This document shows positions 29,774-39,601 of a stretch of DNA of 59,144 bases, one piece after another. The stretch covers positions 1-59,144 of the forward strand of contig LLEU01000013.1 in assembly GCA_001567505.1 (NCBI GenBank), read 5' to 3'. Position 1 is the stretch's first letter. Each line of letters opens with the position of its first letter. The translations under genes and the position numbers were made by a program. The stretch comes from Acidobacteria bacterium OLB17. GTDB taxonomy: Bacteria > Acidobacteriota > Blastocatellia > Pyrinomonadales > Pyrinomonadaceae. Under the pieces are notes generated by a model. The model had not been told where the DNA came from. It worked only from the letters and a program-made list of their open reading frames with translations, and did no database searches.

Positions 29774-29864
29774 CGGTCAGGCTTGCCTGACCGTCCGCTT
29801 CTTGCCTTCCCGCAGTAGTTCTTAGGCTCTGCCTTCCCGCAGTGCGGTCAGGCTTGCCTGACCG
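29774..29864. repeat. Two REP-like palindromes, the second inside the queG 3' end
   Basis: CGGTCAGGCTTGCCTGACCG occurs at 29774-29793 and 29845-29864, each followed by GTCC[G/A]CTTC-like sequence and linked by two TGCCTTCCCGCAGT units. The block 29835-29864 is the exact reverse complement of 14672-14701, 15 kb away. The right copy is translated as the end of QueG. Confidence 0.85.
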
Positions 29865-30835
29865 TCCACTTCACTATTCACCAAATGGAGGAGCTTCGCC
29901 TCCGACAAGGACGAACCGACGGCCCGTGCGTTACGTTTCAATCCGCCAAGTTTCGCGCGTTTGATCGCTGAACGACGAAATCGCACGACGTAATCCTCAT
30001 GCTCCATCTTCGCGACGGCATCGAGCGAAAGCGAGGTCTCGCCGCCGCGAGGTTCGAAACGCGATTCCGCGGTCGGCTGCTCGAAGCGATTCCACGGGCA
30101 GACGTCCTGGCAGATATCGCAGCCGTAGATCCAGCCTTCGAGGTTCTTGGCGATCGCGGCCGGCATCTCTTCGTCGCGCAGCTCGATCGTCGCGTACGAA
30201 ATGCATTTTGCGGCATCGACGACATACGGCTCGGTGATCGCCCCGGTCGGGCAGGCGTCAATGCACGCGGTGCAGGAACCGCAATGATCCGCAACGACGT
30301 TGTCGTCGTATTCGAGTTCGGCATCGGTTAGGATCGCACCGAGAAATACCCACGAGCCGAGATCCATCGTGATGACGTTCGTGCTCTTTCCGAGCCAACC
30401 GATACCCGCACGCACGGCCCACGCCTTGTCCATAAAAGGTGTCGTATCGACGCAGATCTTCGTGCTTATCTCGGGAGCGATCTCCAGCATCCTTGCCTCG
30501 AGCAGCTTCAGCTTCTCACGAAAAACGTCGTGGTAATCATCGCCCCAGGCGTAGCGCGAGATCTTGCCCGCGTTCGGGCCGCTGTTGTGTCCGTGGGGCG
30601 TGTAGTAATTCAGGGCGGCGACGATAACTGAACGCGTTCCGGGAAAGAGTATCTGCGGGTCCGAGCGTTTTTCCGGCTCGCGTTCCATCCATGCCATCGA
30701 GGCGTGAAAGCCCGACGAGAGCCATTTACGCAAGGCCTCTTCCTCGCGCCGCAAAGGCTCAGCACGGACGATCCCCAAGCGGTCAATGCCGATCGAACGC
30801 GCAATGCTTTTTATGGTCGTCGCCGAAAGCTCCAT
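29822..30835 (-). CDS. queG: Epoxyqueuosine reductase
   Basis: 337 residues. Reduces epoxyqueuosine to queuosine in tRNA; cobalamin and two 4Fe-4S clusters. Cobalamin-domain landmarks are 'VDTTPFMDKAWAVRAGIGWLG' (in part), clusters are 'CGSCTACIDACP' and 'CDICQDVCPWN'. The last ~13 residues (about 'DGQASLTALREGRA') are encoded by the REP-like palindrome, so the natural end has been extended by the repeat. It starts 103 bp after the TonB-receptor stop, same strand. Confidence 0.94.
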   Translation of the reverse strand: MELSATTIKSIARSIGIDRLGIVRAEPLRREEEALRKWLSSGFHASMAWMEREPEKRSDPQILFPGTRSVIVAALNYYTPHGHNSGPNAGKISRYAWGDDYHDVFREKLKLLEARMLEIAPEISTKICVDTTPFMDKAWAVRAGIGWLGKSTNVITMDLGSWVFLGAILTDAELEYDDNVVADHCGSCTACIDACPTGAITEPYVVDAAKCISYATIELRDEEMPAAIAKNLEGWIYGCDICQDVCPWNRFEQPTAESRFEPRGGETSLSLDAVAKMEHEDYVVRFRRSAIKRAKLGGLKRNARAVGSSLSEAKLLHLVNSEVDGQASLTALREGRA

Positions 30836-30876
30836 CTTGCTCTACGGGATCAAGTATGGCACACGTGCATAGAGAA

Positions 30877-30945
30877 CGGGTCCGGTAGGCCGCGCCTCCC
30901 GAACCCGTCCATCGAATGCTTTTCGGGTGAATTGCCACCCGAAAA
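30877..30945 (-). terminator. Tandem hairpins after the TonB-dependent receptor
   Basis: TTTTCGGGTG (30920-30929) with CACCCGAAAA (30936-30945) forms a 10-bp stem right after the receptor stop; ACGGGTCCGGTAGGC with GCCTCCCGAACCCGT (30877-30908) forms a second imperfect stem. No long T run follows on the minus strand, so termination may need both. Confidence 0.6.
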
Positions 30946-30948
30946 AGG

Positions 30949-33900
30949 CTAGAAGTTCAGCTTGATGCCGAACTGGAATTGTCGCGGATCGTACGCGGCC
31001 GTTGCCGAGCTGTAATACTTCCCGCCCTTCTTCTTTCCGAATGCGTTGACGGCCGTGTAGAACGGATTCGCCGCCGCTTCGTTGAACCGATTGAAGAGGT
31101 TGAAGCCCTCGGCGATCAGCTCGATATTGAAGCGTTCGTTGAACCGAATGCGTCGCGTCACGCGGGCATCGAACGACATATAGTTGTGCGTGATGCCCAT
31201 GTTACGGCCGAGGTTCCCGTTCGCCGGGAACACGCCCTGAAGGCAGTTCGCATCGACGCCGGTCGCGCAAAGAGTGCCGTCCGGACGTACGGTCGGGCGT
31301 TCGTTCGTGCTCTGGAAATCGCCGTTCGCATCGCCCGGAGCGATGATGTTGAACGGACGTCCCGATGAGAACTCGAAGATCGGCGAGAACGTGAATCCAT
31401 GCAGGAACCGCTTAAAGCCGCCCTGCGAACGCCAATTCTCCGGAGTTGCAAAAACGCCGCTGAACACAAAGCGATGACGCTGGTCAAAGAGCGAGTCCGA
31501 ACGCTCCGCACGGAAGTTCGTGTTGTCCTGCGGCTTCAGCAAGGTCTGAAGATCGGACGAATCGTCGATCGAGTGCGACCAGGTGTAGCTCGCGTAGAAC
31601 TGCATTCCGCTCGTGAAGCGTTTCTTCATCTCGATATTCAACGCGTTGTAGGAGGAATTGCCGTCCGAGAGCTGAGCGTTCACGTCCGCGTAGGGATTGA
31701 TCGGGCCCGGAGCACGGACGGTTCCTGCAAGCTGTGCGTCGAAGATCGCCTTGTTGACGAGCCCGCCGGTGACGGACGCAACAAAGAAGTAGTTCGGGCC
31801 GAGGCGTCGGAAATAATCCGCAGCGATCGGGCTAACGAACCGCTCGCCCGTCGTATTGTTGACCGCGATCAGGCCGGGGATAACGACGGTGAAGAGCGCG
31901 TTGCTCGCCGTCGGCATCGGGAAGAACGCCGCCATCGAAAGGTTCGCGGATAGCACGCGGGAGCGTTCGGCGTTGCGACGTGCAGCCCGGGAACGCAGGA
32001 TTGTTCACCGCGAACCGACGGAAATTCTCACGCATATTGTCCGTGTTCACGGTGTTCACGTCCTGCGGATGTCCGAGATGGTGGGCGTTCACCATAATGT
32101 AGCTTGCCGAGAGGCTCATATTCTTGCCGATCATTTGCTCGATCGAAAGATTGCCCTGAACGGCTTCCGGATACTGGAAGTCCTTAGCGACATTCAGCGT
32201 GAACGGCAAGATCGGCCCGAACCCGGTGAATGTTCCGGGATTGAACCTCTGATAGCCGAAAAGATACTGCGCCGAACTCGCAACGCCGGGCGTTACGGCC
32301 GCTCCGCAGATCGCAGGGTTCGAACCCTGAACGCCGCAGACCGTGCCGTGGAACACCTGAAAGGCATTGAACAAACCCGTCGGCGAAGGGCCGCCGATCG
32401 GCAGGAGCGTTGCCTGCTGCTGCTGCGAGCCGTCGCCGATGTTCGAGTTAAAGGAAACGGCAAGCAGCGGATGGTCGTAGAAGAGGCCGAGAGCACCGCG
32501 GACGACCGTCTTTCCATTCCCGCGAGCATCCCATGCAAAGCCAAAGCGAGGTGCCCAGTTGTTGTTGTCACGCGGGAAACCCTGCGTAACGTTCAGAGCA
32601 TCCTGCGCGACCTGAATATCCGCCGCACTCAGCGAAATGCCGGTGAGCGGATCCCTGAACGGCGTCGGCGCATATTCCTTTGTGAACTCGATGTCGTAGC
32701 GGACGCCGTAGTTGAGCGTCAAGTTCCGGCGGATGCGCCACGTGTCCTGAGCAAAGAACGCCATCGGCTTATTCGTAAGCGAGCTGTTCGGGTCGCCAAA
32801 GCCCTGCAGGAACGCGGACGGGAATCCGAGCCCGTAGGTCTGTATCGGCGTAAAGGCCGGCCCCGTGCATCCCGTGATAAGCGTGCTGCAGGACTGCGAA
32901 CCGAAGTTGAAGAGGCCGGGAAAGTTCAATTCGAATTTCGCCGTGCCGTAGATCGTGCCGAGATCGACGCCGAATTTTACGGTGTGATCCTTGGGCGCCC
33001 ACGTGATGTTGTCACGAACTTGTATGCGATTCTCGCGGCGATCGACCGGCGAGAACGGGTTCGAGCCAACGAAACCGGTCCCGGCGATCTGGTGTGCGAT
33101 GCTAGGCACTGCCGAATCGAATTTTGCATCGCGGCGGCCGTAATTCACATAGAGTTCGTTGAGCATATTCCTCGGCCATACGCTCGTAAGCGATGCGCCG
33201 AAGGAAAAGTCCTTGATCTGCTGAATTCCGGTTCGCGAGTAGTCATTCTGCCCCATCGTCTGGTTCTGAGACTCGTCCTGAATACCGGTAAGCGTGCCCG
33301 GATTGTAACCGAGACGGACGCTCAGGTTGTTGTTGTCGTTGAGGACCTGGTCAAAGCGAGCCGACGTAAAGATCGAACCTTCCGAGATCGGAAAGACTCG
33401 TTGGAGTTGGCTCAGGGGACGGAAAGCAACGAATTGTCCCGCCGTGTTGCGCGTAAGCGGCACGGGAACGCCCGAAAGCAGGAACCGCGGGCCGATGACC
33501 GAACCTTGCGGAACGCCAAGTCCCGGCAGGAAGTTAATGAGCGTGCTTCCACCATTCAACGCCGTCTGCGAACCTACTGAGGCAAGGTGCGCGTAGGCGA
33601 TCGCCTGCGATGGATTCGTCATCAAGGTCGATTGGATGAAGGCGGCCTGAGCGGGCGTCAAACCATTGAACGTCTGCGAAACGGGCAGGAACGGTGCGCC
33701 GATCGTTACGCTTTGGGTCGCGCCGCCGATTATGTCGCCGGTAAAGAATCCGGATTCGTGACGCGCTCGACGTTCGATCGAGAGGAAGAAGAACGAGCGG
33801 TCACGGGCGATCGGGCCGCCGAACGTTCCACCGTACTGCGTCCTTGTATATGCGGGCTTCTTATTCGGGTCGCCGTCAATGATCGGAGCGAAAGCATTGC

Positions 33901-34723
33901 GGGCCTGTATGCTCTTGTCGCGAATGAACCCGAACACGTTGCCGTGAAAATTGTTTCCGCCGCGTTTGGTGACGACGTTCACGATCCCGCCCGTGGCGCG
34001 TCCGAACTCCGGCATATACGAATTCGTCGTTACCTGATATTCCTGCACGGCTTCCATCGAAACGGTCGAGCGTGCGGCGTTGATCGAGTTGTCGGTAAAG
34101 TCCGCGCCATCGACCTGCACGAGCGTCGAGCGTCCGCGTTGGCCGCCGATATTCAATCCGGAGGTCGGTGCAGGCCCGATCGGGCGGCCGTTGTCGCGGC
34201 CGACGGTCGAGATCGTCAGTGCAAATCCCGTCGCACTACGCTCGTTGATCGGGAGATTCTCGATGCGCGCCTGCTCGATCGTGGTCGAAACGGTCGTCTT
34301 CGTCGTCTCGACAAGTTCGGCATCGCTGCCGGAGACGGTCACGACCGCATCGGGCGTGCCGATCTCAAGCTTTACGGTAAGGTCGGCGCTCTGGCCCACC
34401 GTCAGGCGGACCGGCGAGATGACGACCTTCTTGAAGGTTGCCGCCTCGGCCGAGATCTCGTAGGCTCCAGCGGGCAGGCCGATGAGCTGATATGTGCCGT
34501 CGGATTTGCTGACGGTCGTACGGGTCGTGCCGGTCGCAATTTGTTTTGCAGTTATCGTAGCACCTGCAACCACGGCGCCGTTCGGATCGACGACCGTTCC
34601 GGATAGGTCGGCTGCGGTCGATTGGGTCTGCGAGAATGCGGCAGCCGCAAACAGGCAAACTGCGAATGCGGCGACAATAATACGTGCCGCCTTCTTAGTA
34701 ATGCTGGACGGATTTGGGGTCAT
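30949..34723 (-). CDS. TonB-dependent, Oar-like outer-membrane receptor with carboxypeptidase-regulatory N-domain, one frame break
   Basis: Reconstructed as ~1257 residues. Signal peptide (about 1-32), a carboxypeptidase-regulatory-like Ig domain (about 35-115, 'SGTVVDPNGAVVAGATI'), the plug ('IENLPINERS'), and a large beta-barrel ending 'QFQFGIKLNF' with a C-terminal aromatic. These are abundant in Acidobacteria and take up oligosaccharides or peptides, or act in export; ligand unknown. The frame breaks near 31980 (one extra base) inside a non-conserved loop ('NNPAFPGCTSQRR'). AAGGAG about 11 bp before the ATG. Confidence 0.88.
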
Positions 34724-35061
34724 TTGAGTGTCTCTCCTTATGTACCTCAGAAATTTTGTAAAGCTTCAAACCTGTTTTGGGAACATCGTTCACGCCGGCC
34801 TTTTAGATTCACACCGGCCTTTTCAAACGGCGGTGTAGGCGTGAATTCCGCAGAGTGTTCAACGCCCTGCAGGGAACCGAATGCGACAACAGTTTTTGAA
34901 AGAAAAGATTAACTTCCGAATTTGTACTCCATATGAGCGATTTAAGCAAGTAAAAAGCCGAGTTTTCTGCATTTTGCCAAAAACAAAATCGCGGGTTTAG
35001 CAGTTTCTGCCGCGCGCCGTACAATATGTTCGGCATTTCGAACCCGAGGCCGCGCGTTTTT
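34724..35061. other. Divergent intergenic region with direct repeat
   Basis: 338 bp between the receptor (minus) and the MBL gene (plus). It has two 16-bp direct copies TTCAC[G/A]CCGGCCTTTT at 34789-34804 and 34808-34823 (19-bp period), close to the receptor start. A TACAAT -10-like element at 35020-35025 lies 37 bp before the chosen MBL start. Otherwise nothing recognised. Confidence 0.55.
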
Positions 35062-36021
35062 ATGAGAATGATCCCGATCTCGATCCCCACACCGTTCTAC
35101 GTCGGCGACGTGAATGTTTACCTGATCCGCGAAGATCCGATAACGCTCATCGACGTCGGCCCGAAGACGGACGAGGCCGAGAAAGCCCTCGCCGAAGGCC
35201 TTGGACGGCACGGCCTCTCGTTCCGCGACATCCGCCGCATCGTACTCACGCACTCGCACGAAGATCATTGCGGCCTCGCTAAAAAGGTTCGCGACCAAGC
35301 CGCGAACGCAGACGTCTTTGTGCACGAATGGGAGACCGGCCACCTGTTCGGCCGGCTTGCAAGCGAAGAACACCGCAAACTTCTTCTTCGTTCGGGCGTC
35401 CCGCCTGCTGTCTTTGCCCAAATGCACGGCCTTTATGAAGAGATCAGCCTTCTTACGGATTCGCTCGCAAGAAGCGACCTCAAACCTCTCCACGACGAGA
35501 TGGAACTAGAGTTCGACGGCGGTTCTCTCACCGTCCTGCACACGCCCGGACATACGCCCGGATCGTGCTCATTCCTTCGGGCGGCCGACCGCACCGTGAT
35601 CTGCGGCGACTGCGTGCTGAAACGGATCACGCCGAACCCGATGCTCGCGCCCGACCCGCACGACCGCGAAAAGCGTTTCCCTTCGCTCGCCGAATATCTG
35701 GTCTCGCTTGCGCGTCTCCGTTCGCTTTCGCCGACGCTGGCTTACGGCGGCCACGGCGAATCTGTTTCGGATTTCGAGGAGATCTTCAATAGGTATGTGC
35801 GCGCGATAGACGAACGCCAGAGACGCGTCGTCGGCCTCGTCCCGAGCGGCGGCATCACCGCCTACGAACTCGCAAAAGGCCTTTTCCCGGATGCTGTCGA
35901 TAATGACGTGCACCGTTTCCTCGCGATCTCGGAGGCGATCGCGCATCTCGACTACGCGCACGGGCAAGCGCGTGTCGGTCTCGAGATAAGTGACGGCGTC
36001 GAGATCTACAAACCTGCCTGA
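35062..36021 (+). CDS. Metallo-beta-lactamase-fold hydrolase with winged C-terminus (LACTB2-like)
   Basis: About 319 residues. Zinc motif 'LTHSHEDHCG' (HxHxDH), a third His in 'LHTPGHTPGS', the bridging Asp in 'ICGDCVL', and a last His in 'AYGGHGE'. The C-terminal ~70 residues ('ITAYELAKGLFPDAVDNDVHRFL') form a winged helix as in LACTB2-type hydrolases. Substrate (RNA, nucleotide or thioester) is unknown. The frame opens at 35026, but a TACAAT element directly before it would put the transcript start downstream, so ATG 35062 (or 35068) is used. Confidence 0.82.
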   Translation: MRMIPISIPTPFYVGDVNVYLIREDPITLIDVGPKTDEAEKALAEGLGRHGLSFRDIRRIVLTHSHEDHCGLAKKVRDQAANADVFVHEWETGHLFGRLASEEHRKLLLRSGVPPAVFAQMHGLYEEISLLTDSLARSDLKPLHDEMELEFDGGSLTVLHTPGHTPGSCSFLRAADRTVICGDCVLKRITPNPMLAPDPHDREKRFPSLAEYLVSLARLRSLSPTLAYGGHGESVSDFEEIFNRYVRAIDERQRRVVGLVPSGGITAYELAKGLFPDAVDNDVHRFLAISEAIAHLDYAHGQARVGLEISDGVEIYKPA

Positions 36022-36156
36022 GCTTGCCCGGGCCGAAAAGAAGCATTTCTCCTATTTCGGGCGTCGGTTCGGCTGTCTTGCTAATAACCTAAGTGCGTAA
36101 AACTGCTTTGTGCCGTTTCCATTGAATATGGGTCAGAATGCTATATTCAAAGGTAT

Positions 36157-37203
36157 ATGAGGTACTTTATTCTTGCACTTGTATCCCTTTTGGCGGCTTC
36201 TGTTCAGGTTTTTGCACAAGGCGAATCGCTGAAGGTCGAAGGAGAGAAGCATCTTGCGAATATCAAGCAGCTCACCTTCGGCGGCGAGAACGCGGAAGCT
36301 TACTTTTCATCGGATGGGAAACGTCTCATCTTTCAATCGAAACGCGACGAACATAAATGCGACCAGATCTATACGATGAACGTCGATGGATCGAACGTAA
36401 AACAGGTGTCCGACGGCGAAGGCCGAACGACGTGTTCGTATTTCTTCAAGGGCGGCAAAAAGATCCTTTACGCATCGACGCGCGGAGGCTCAAAAGAATG
36501 CCCGCCGAATCCTGATTTCTCGAAAGGCTACGTCTGGGCCGTCTATCCGGATTACGATATCTACACCGCAAATGCGGATGGGAGCAACCTGAAGAAACTC
36601 ACAAACACGCCCGGTTACGACGCGGAGGCGACCATCAGCCCGGACGGCAAGAAGATCATTTTCACTTCCGAACGCGACGGCGACCTCGAGCTTTACTCGA
36701 TGGACACGAACGGCAAGAACGTCAAACGCCTAACGCACGAGCCGGGCTACGACGGCGGCGCGTTCTTCTCGCCCGACAGCAAGATGATCGTCTATCGCGG
36801 TTCGCATCCGACCGACCCGAAACTCATCGAACGCGACAAACAGTACCTGAAAGAGCATCTGATCGTGCCGATGGTATTCGAGGTTTGGGTGATGAATGCC
36901 GACGGCACGAACAAGCGCCAGGTCACGAATCTCGGCGTCGCAAGCTTTGCTCCGTATTTTACGCCCGACGGCAAGCGGATCATCTTCTGCACGAACTACT
37001 TCGCGACCGACCCGAAGAAGCGGAACTTCGACCTCGCCGTGATCAACATCGACGGCACGGGCCTCGAACGCGTCACCTTCAACGACTCGTTCGACGGCTT
37101 CCCGATGTTCTCGCCCGACGGCAAGAAACTCGTCTTCGGCTCGAACCGCAATGCGGCAAAACAAGGCGACACGAACGTCTTCATTGCCGACTGGGTAGAT
37201 TAG
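36157..37203 (+). CDS. Secreted TolB-like PD40 beta-propeller protein
   Basis: 348 residues. Signal peptide (1-20, 'VQVFAQ'), then about six PD40 repeats of the type 'FSPDGKKLVFGSNR' / 'IYTMNVDGSNVKQ', each ending in Asp-Gly turns. This is the blade pattern of TolB and of the propeller part of S9 peptidases. No catalytic domain follows, so it is a standalone propeller, probably periplasmic and protein-binding. A TATATT element 10 bp before the ATG leaves almost no leader. Confidence 0.85.
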   Translation: MRYFILALVSLLAASVQVFAQGESLKVEGEKHLANIKQLTFGGENAEAYFSSDGKRLIFQSKRDEHKCDQIYTMNVDGSNVKQVSDGEGRTTCSYFFKGGKKILYASTRGGSKECPPNPDFSKGYVWAVYPDYDIYTANADGSNLKKLTNTPGYDAEATISPDGKKIIFTSERDGDLELYSMDTNGKNVKRLTHEPGYDGGAFFSPDSKMIVYRGSHPTDPKLIERDKQYLKEHLIVPMVFEVWVMNADGTNKRQVTNLGVASFAPYFTPDGKRIIFCTNYFATDPKKRNFDLAVINIDGTGLERVTFNDSFDGFPMFSPDGKKLVFGSNRNAAKQGDTNVFIADWVD

Positions 37204-37228
37204 TCCGCGGGCGGCAGCATTTTCCACC

Positions 37229-37263
37229 GGCCGAGAGGATCGCGAGATCCGGCCCTCTCGGCC
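37229..37263 (+). terminator. GC-rich hairpin after the PD40 gene
   Basis: Perfect 10-bp stem GGCCGAGAGG (37229-37238) with CCTCTCGGCC (37254-37263). No T run follows, so it may be a rho-dependent or weak terminator. Confidence 0.5.
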
Positions 37264-37376
37264 GTCGTCCGTTAAGGTATGATAAAGTTCGAGCTTCGGG
37301 TTCCCATCCTCACCTTCGGCCTTCTCGGCCGCCGCTTCGGGGCACTCTAGCTAATATTTCAAGCGGGAAAACAAGG

Positions 37377-38258
37377 ATGGCGAATATCCCCTTTTCAAAA
37401 TTTCACGGCTTCGGGAACGACTACATCGTTATCGAACGCAGCTCGACCGTCTCCGAGGACATGTCGCAGTTCGTAAGGGCGATATGCCACCGGCACACGG
37501 GTGCCGGTGCGGACGGCGTCGCTCTCTTGACCGAGCTCGACGGCGACATCGCGGACTTCGACTGCGAGATCATTAACCCCGACGGCTCGGTCGCGAACTT
37601 CTCCGGCAACGGCACACGCTGTGCGGCCGCGTTTCTCTACAAGGGCGGACGTTGGAGCGGCGAAGAACTCCGCCTGCGGACGCGTTCGGGCATAAAGGCG
37701 TTTCGGCTTCTTAAGAATGAGAATGACATTCATTTTGAGTTCGCGTCCGAGATCGGCAAGCCCAAATTCGCAAGCGAGGACGTGCCGATCATTACGGCAA
37801 GGAAAGCTGATGCCGTCGTGAACGAGCCGATCCTCGTCGATGATTCAACCTATACGATCTCCGCCGTGAACGTCGGCAATCCGGTCGCCTGCATTTTCGT
37901 GCCGGATTTCGAGCTCGATTGGCGGTCGATCGGGCCGAAGATCGAGAATCACGAGCGTTTTCCGAGCCGCGTGAACGTCGTTTTCGTCCGCATCTTCGAC
38001 CGCGAGAATATAGAGATCCGCATTTGGGAACGCGGTGCGGGCGAGACCGCGGCCTCGGGTACGTGTTCGGTCGGCGCCGCCGTCCTTTCGGCCCTGCATT
38101 TAAGAACGGACCGGAAAGTGAAGGTCCATTCGCCCGGCGGAACAACGAACGTCGAGTGGCGCGTCGGCGACGATGAGATCATCATCACCGGGAACGCCGA
38201 ATTCGTTTATTCGGGAGAATGGCCGTCTGCTGCCAGGCGCTCGGCACGGAATTCTTGA
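37377..38258 (+). CDS. dapF: Diaminopimelate epimerase with atypical second catalytic site
   Basis: 293 residues. Epimerises LL- to meso-diaminopimelate for lysine and peptidoglycan. N-terminal 'FHGFGNDYIVIE' and 'SGNGTRCAAAF' with the first catalytic Cys (C82) fit the family. The second motif, normally GETxACGTGA, is 'GETAASGTCSVGAA': the canonical Cys position is Ser227 and a Cys appears three residues later (C230). The ATG at 37377 follows AAGG; the longer upstream frame overlaps the PD40 gene and is not real. Confident of family, less of activity. Confidence 0.85.
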   Translation: MANIPFSKFHGFGNDYIVIERSSTVSEDMSQFVRAICHRHTGAGADGVALLTELDGDIADFDCEIINPDGSVANFSGNGTRCAAAFLYKGGRWSGEELRLRTRSGIKAFRLLKNENDIHFEFASEIGKPKFASEDVPIITARKADAVVNEPILVDDSTYTISAVNVGNPVACIFVPDFELDWRSIGPKIENHERFPSRVNVVFVRIFDRENIEIRIWERGAGETAASGTCSVGAAVLSALHLRTDRKVKVHSPGGTTNVEWRVGDDEIIITGNAEFVYSGEWPSAARRSARNS

Positions 38259-38420
38259 CTTATCGGCGAACGCAATAGATACTTTTCTCGCAATCGCGCT
38301 TTGTGTGTATGCAGGCAGAACGTCCCACGCGGCCTTTTCGCCCGAGAAGGGGGCAGTTTACCGCATATCGCCGCGACACCTGATCGACTCCAGAAAAAAA
38401 GGCTTAACTTGAGAAAATAT

Positions 38421-39092
38421 ATGAAAACAATTGGTTTGCTACTCGCCGTCTTCTTGCTTTTTGCCGCGGGTGTCTCGGCACAGGAAACGACGTCTTCCAC
38501 AACGGCTGCTTCCACGACCAAAACCGAGAAGCAAAAGCCCCGCACACATGTATTTCGTCCGACAAAGACGCAGATAAAAAGCGGCCAGCAGGCACTCATC
38601 GACGCAAAGCTCCTCGCCGGCGAAGCTACCGGCAAGTACACGGACGAGACGCGCGAGGCGATCCGCAGCTATCAAAAGGCCAACGGCCTTGAGGTGAATG
38701 GAAAGTTTGATCGAGCGACGCTCGAAAAAATGAATATCCCGCTTACCGACAGTCAACTCGGAAAAGCTCCGACAAAGAAACCGGAAAGCGAAAAAGGTGA
38801 AAAGGCTGCAAATGACGGCCCGAAACGTCCTGCACCATTCCGTGCGACTTCGGACCAGATCAAGGCCGCACAGCAGCTCCTGCAGGGCCAAAAGCTCTAC
38901 ACGGGCGAGATCGACGGCAAATTCAACGACGCGTTCCGTGCCGCTCTCGGCGAATATCAAAAGGCGAACGGCCTGCAGGAGAGAAAGACCTTGAATGCCG
39001 AGACGCTTGAGAAAATGGGCATCGCACTCACCGACGCGCAAAAGGCGAACGTCGAAGCGCACAAAGCCTATAACGAATCAAAGAAGGACTAG
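38421..39092 (+). CDS. Secreted protein with two peptidoglycan-binding (PG_binding_1) domains
   Basis: 223 residues. Signal peptide to about residue 21 ('AGVSAQ'), a Thr/Lys-rich linker, then two PGB1 helical repeats ('EAIRSYQKANGLEVNGKFDRATLEKM' in part: 'SYQKANGLEVNGKFD'; and 'GEYQKANGLQERKTLNAE') separated by a charged linker. No catalytic domain. It likely anchors to the murein sacculus. ATG at 38421. The following gene starts 29 bp later and is probably in the same transcript. Confidence 0.83.
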   Translation: MKTIGLLLAVFLLFAAGVSAQETTSSTTAASTTKTEKQKPRTHVFRPTKTQIKSGQQALIDAKLLAGEATGKYTDETREAIRSYQKANGLEVNGKFDRATLEKMNIPLTDSQLGKAPTKKPESEKGEKAANDGPKRPAPFRATSDQIKAAQQLLQGQKLYTGEIDGKFNDAFRAALGEYQKANGLQERKTLNAETLEKMGIALTDAQKANVEAHKAYNESKKD

Positions 39093-39121
39093 CGCTCCTT
39101 AACGTGCCGGAGAAGAACTAT

Positions 39122-39553
39122 ATGAAACGCCTGCTGCTTGGAACGGCCTTTATTCTCTTGTTGGCAGGCGTTTCGCTTGCCCAAAATTCCGCCACCGAGG
39201 CCGCCATCCGCAAGGTAATGGACGAGCAGGCCGCCGCCTGGAACAATGGCGATATCGAAGGCTATATGAAAGGCTACTGGGTCTCCGACAAACTCACGTT
39301 CGTCTCGGGAGACACGGTCACACGCGGTTGGCAGGCAACTCTCGACCGCTACAAAAAAGGCTATAACACCCGCGAGAAGATGGGAACGCTCACCTTCTCG
39401 GACATTGAGATCACCGTGCTCTCAAAGGATGCCGCTATCGTCCTCGGTTCCTGGCATCTCAAACGGGCAAAGGACGAGCCGCACGGCAAATTCACACTCG
39501 TTTTCCGCAAACTGAAAGAAGGCTGGCGCATCACGCTCGACCACACAAGCTGA
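39122..39553 (+). CDS. Secreted NTF2/SnoaL-like (DUF4440-type) protein
   Basis: 143 residues. Signal peptide (about 1-21), then a cone-fold domain with 'IRKVMDEQAAAWNNGDIEGYM' (in part 'QAAAWNNGDIEGYM') and 'LVFRKLKEGWRITLDHTS', characteristic of DUF4440/SnoaL-like proteins that bind small ligands. GGAGAAG is 8 bp before ATG 39122. Possibly a periplasmic ligand-binding or accessory protein. Function unknown. Confidence 0.83.
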   Translation: MKRLLLGTAFILLLAGVSLAQNSATEAAIRKVMDEQAAAWNNGDIEGYMKGYWVSDKLTFVSGDTVTRGWQATLDRYKKGYNTREKMGTLTFSDIEITVLSKDAAIVLGSWHLKRAKDEPHGKFTLVFRKLKEGWRITLDHTS

Positions 39554-39601
39554 TCGCCCGCGGCGGTGCAATTTCTGCATCTTCGCATTACGATAGAACC
39601 C

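Noticed and set aside
29723..29821. Molybdenum-cofactor riboswitch before moaA
   Set aside because: No matching conserved core; the stretch is palindromic repeat.
31856..33580. 574-codon plus-strand ORF opposite the TonB receptor
   Set aside because: Arg-rich composition typical of antisense high-GC shadow frames; the minus strand encodes a recognisable receptor.
36885..37376. Longer N-terminus for DapF
   Set aside because: The extra 164 codons overlap the PD40 gene in another frame; the family begins at 'MANIPFSKFHGFGNDY'.
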